Source: Pseudomonadota bacterium (lineage in GTDB: Bacteria > Pseudomonadota > Alphaproteobacteria > Micropepsales > Micropepsaceae). Taken from it: a DNA stretch of 7,348 nucleotides. The position numbers were made by a program, and so were the translations under genes. Shown here piece after piece: positions 5,604 through 7,348 of the stretch (positions within the stretch are counted from its first letter, which is position 1; every line of letters starts with the position of its first letter). The stretch lies in the NCBI GenBank assembly GCA_021817355.1, contig JAKAVI010000295.1:1-7348 (forward strand), written 5' to 3'. The notes beneath the pieces were generated by a model. That model did not search any database, was not told the DNA's origin, and saw nothing but the letters and a program-made list of their open reading frames with translations.

Positions 5604-6547
5604 CAAAGAAGGCGCTCGTTCGAACCGCCCGGCAACTCCTTCAATCCCTCGGCCTACCTAAGGGACAACAAAATGAGCGCTCAGCGCTGTCGTTGCTCGC
5701 GCTGCTCGACCTTCGACCAGGCAGGGAATGGTCACAGGCTAATGATCCACTGATTGGAATCACGCCGATCATGGACTGGATCGCAAAACATTACGGCAAG
5801 AAATACGCGCCTAATACCCGGGAAACGATTCGGCGGCAGACTATGCACCAGTTCGTTGCAGCAAGTCTTGCCCTCTATAATCCCGATGAACCGAAACGGC
5901 CCGTAAACAGCCCTGCTGCGGTTTATCAGATCGAACCCTCCGCGCTAAAACTGATCCGTACTTTCGGTACTGCTGCTTGGCACCAAAATTTGGCTGCGTA
6001 CCTCGCCAGAAGGCAGACCTTGGCCGCGCTATACGCGAAGGAGCGCAAACAACATCTCGTGCCGGTACAGATAGCACCTGGCAAAGCGATCAACTTGAGC
6101 CCGGGTGACCACAGCGAGCTGATCCGCGCGATCATCGAAGACTTCGCGCCACGCTTTGCTCCCGGTGCTGTGCTCATCTACGCAGGCGACACGGGTGACA
6201 AATGGGGTTATTTTGATGCAGCGTTGCTCAGTTCGCTTGGCATAACCGTTGAAGCGCACGGCAAAATGCCCGACGTGGTATTGCACGATCCCAAACGCAA
6301 TTGGCTTCTTCTTGTAGAGGCGGTCACAAGCCACGGCCCGGTAGACGGAAAGCGCCATGCCGAGCTGGCAGATCTCTTTCAAGGGGCCATGGCCGGCATT
6401 GTCTACGTCACCGGTTTCCCAAACCGCACGATCATGGGCCGCTACCTCGGGGAGATCGCCTGGGAAACGGAAGTCTGGGTTGCAGATGCTCCGTCCCACC
6501 TGATCCACTTCAACGGAGAGCGTTTTTTGGGCCCCTATTATGTGTGA
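5600..6547 (+). CDS. Type II restriction endonuclease, BsuBI/PstI family (expected CTGCAG)
   Basis: A 315-residue protein, matching the roughly 315-325 residues of BsuBI and PstI. The diagnostic C-terminal core is present: YAGDTGDKWGYFD (194-206), GKMPDVVLHD (221-230, with D225), LLLVEAVTSHGPV (236-248, with E240, S244 and H245) and KRHAEL (251-256). These form the PD...E active-site region of this family, which cuts double-stranded DNA with Mg2+. The N-terminal half (1-150) is mostly helical and matches the family's N-terminal domain. It starts inside the methyltransferase stop (ATGA at 5600-5603), so the endonuclease depends on upstream translation, a way to keep methylase ahead of nuclease. 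There is no frame damage. CTGCAG specificity is inferred from the family, not read directly. Confidence 0.93.
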   Translation: MTKKALVRTARQLLQSLGLPKGQQNERSALSLLALLDLRPGREWSQANDPLIGITPIMDWIAKHYGKKYAPNTRETIRRQTMHQFVAASLALYNPDEPKRPVNSPAAVYQIEPSALKLIRTFGTAAWHQNLAAYLARRQTLAALYAKERKQHLVPVQIAPGKAINLSPGDHSELIRAIIEDFAPRFAPGAVLIYAGDTGDKWGYFDAALLSSLGITVEAHGKMPDVVLHDPKRNWLLLVEAVTSHGPVDGKRHAELADLFQGAMAGIVYVTGFPNRTIMGRYLGEIAWETEVWVADAPSHLIHFNGERFLGPYYV

Positions 6548-6604
6548 ATTGACACCCTGCACCGGCGCCAAGGTAAGAGACCAGGGATATAGCTGCTTGG
6601 CAGG
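6548..6604. other. Convergent intergenic gap
   Basis: Fifty-seven bases separate the stops of the endonuclease and protease genes. No hairpin followed by a T-tract is visible on either strand; only a short GGCGCC palindrome is present. Confidence 0.5.
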
Positions 6605-7348
6605 TTACATTATCAGGCTCGCATAATCCGATTCGAAGAGCCTTTGGTCGTCATTGATTGCAAGTCGCTGCAAGCAGTAGAGAGCCCAGTATTCGCGCCA
6701 AATACCGCTGGAAGGCGCAACGTATTCCACTTCCAGCCCCATCTCCTTGGCATCTTCCCAGCCGATCATTTGTCCATGTGCTGGCCAGCGTTTCAAATCC
6801 ATTAGGTCCGAGGCGATCTTGGTATAGTTGCCGCTTTTTTTCTGAAACATCCAGCGGTTCAGGTGCGCCTCAGCAAGCTTTTGCGCTCTGCCTTGAATCA
6901 GCCGGAGTTGCTCAATCATGATTGGATCAAGCTTCTGGAACATGATCCGCGACGGCACGTCATCGGGTTGGTCCTTTAATTGTTTGTAGAGCTTTTCATA
7001 CGCTTCAAGGTAATTGAGGACCGAATGCCATCGAACGTTGCCATCGCCATCGCTCCTGCGAAACTGAGGATCGATCGGTCCGAGCTCGGAGCTGTCGCTC
7101 ATGACGATGCTATCTGCAGCAAGCGCAACTAAAGTACCTGCACTCTTCGCGAAATCAGGAATAATAATTCGGAGGCGGCCGACCGTACCGGTGCTTGCCC
7201 GCAAGAGCGACACGATTTTTTCTGAGGCATCAATGTCTCCTCCGCCTGTGTGGAGCAAGAGATCGATATGGTAGGGTTCGGGTCCCTAGACATTATGTAA
7301 CAGCTCTACGAATCCAATGACATCGTCTCGGGTATTGGGTGCAGCGCG
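6605..7348 (-). pseudogene. SDH/SppA-like Clp-fold serine protease, C-terminal part, interrupted by an in-frame amber codon
   Basis: The minus strand encodes 247 codons plus stop, entering from the right edge. The frame is open before and after a TAG at 7286-7288. Upstream it reads TRDDVIGFVELLHNV, and downstream GPEPYHIDLLLHTGGGDIDA. Both sides fit the SDH_sah (serine dehydrogenase proteinase) family, so the stop breaks a real gene and does not mark its end. The catalytic region is intact: GGGDIDASEKIV forms the oxyanion strand, and FAKSAGTLVALAADSIVM carries the likely nucleophile Ser, followed by SELGPIDPQF. The C-terminal part (about 130 residues) is helical. A restart at TTG 7258 would give 217 residues but lose the first core beta strand. 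Family members are often membrane-anchored at the N-terminus, which is outside the window. A sequencing error or suppressed amber is possible. It converges on the endonuclease gene. Confidence 0.75.

Noticed and set aside
5118..5606. 162-codon minus-strand frame opposite the methyltransferase C-terminus
   Set aside because: A shadow of a well-supported methyltransferase; no motif or start signal.
1..7348. tRNA, rRNA, riboswitch or CRISPR array
   Set aside because: No cloverleaf, rRNA segment, riboswitch core or regularly spaced repeats were seen on either strand.

Overview
This 7.3 kb window looks like an accessory region, probably part of an integrative conjugative element, plasmid or genomic island, in a moderately GC-rich proteobacterium. 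The genus cannot be read from the sequence. Evidence for a mobile setting is a conjugative-type coupling ATPase, a toxin-antitoxin pair, a DNA-processing operon, a decayed serine recombinase and a restriction-modification system within a few kilobases. All functional calls come from motifs recognised by eye; no database search was possible.

Layout. Positions 1-437 (minus) hold the N-terminal part of a VirD4/TraG/HerA-like ATPase that runs off the left edge. A regulatory gap (438-580) contains a 14-bp perfect palindrome, a promoter-like pair and an 8-bp inverted repeat reaching the ribosome binding site of a DUF104-type antitoxin (581-817). The antitoxin overlaps a PIN-domain VapC-like toxin (814-1233), which ends in a strong terminator. 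A small, highly charged orphan protein (1340-1561) follows. Next is a tight two-gene operon: a SWIM zinc-finger protein with a possible ssDNA-binding C-terminal half and an SSB-like acidic tail (1677-2570), overlapping by 20 bp a Cas4/RecB-like PD-(D/E)XK nuclease with four cysteines placed for an iron-sulfur cluster (2551-3351). A second strong terminator follows at 3360-3392.

Positions 3393-4005 hold no intact gene. About 3561-3878 there reads as a dead serine recombinase: the catalytic serine position is arginine, there is an in-frame TGA, and the C-terminal part is missing. A promoter-like site and a 33-codon leader ORF precede a type II restriction-modification operon. This consists of an Eco57I/PstI-type N6-adenine methyltransferase (4092-5603) and a BsuBI/PstI-family endonuclease (5600-6547), whose expected target is CTGCAG. 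A convergent SDH/SppA-like serine protease gene (minus, 6605 to beyond 7348) has an in-frame amber codon.

How the parts fit. The ATPase suggests DNA transfer, the toxin-antitoxin pair and the R-M system are typical stability or defence cargo, and the SWIM/nuclease operon is the least familiar unit. I read it as a possible single-strand-binding plus nuclease module. The dead recombinase and the interrupted protease suggest that the right half is a site of past insertion and decay.
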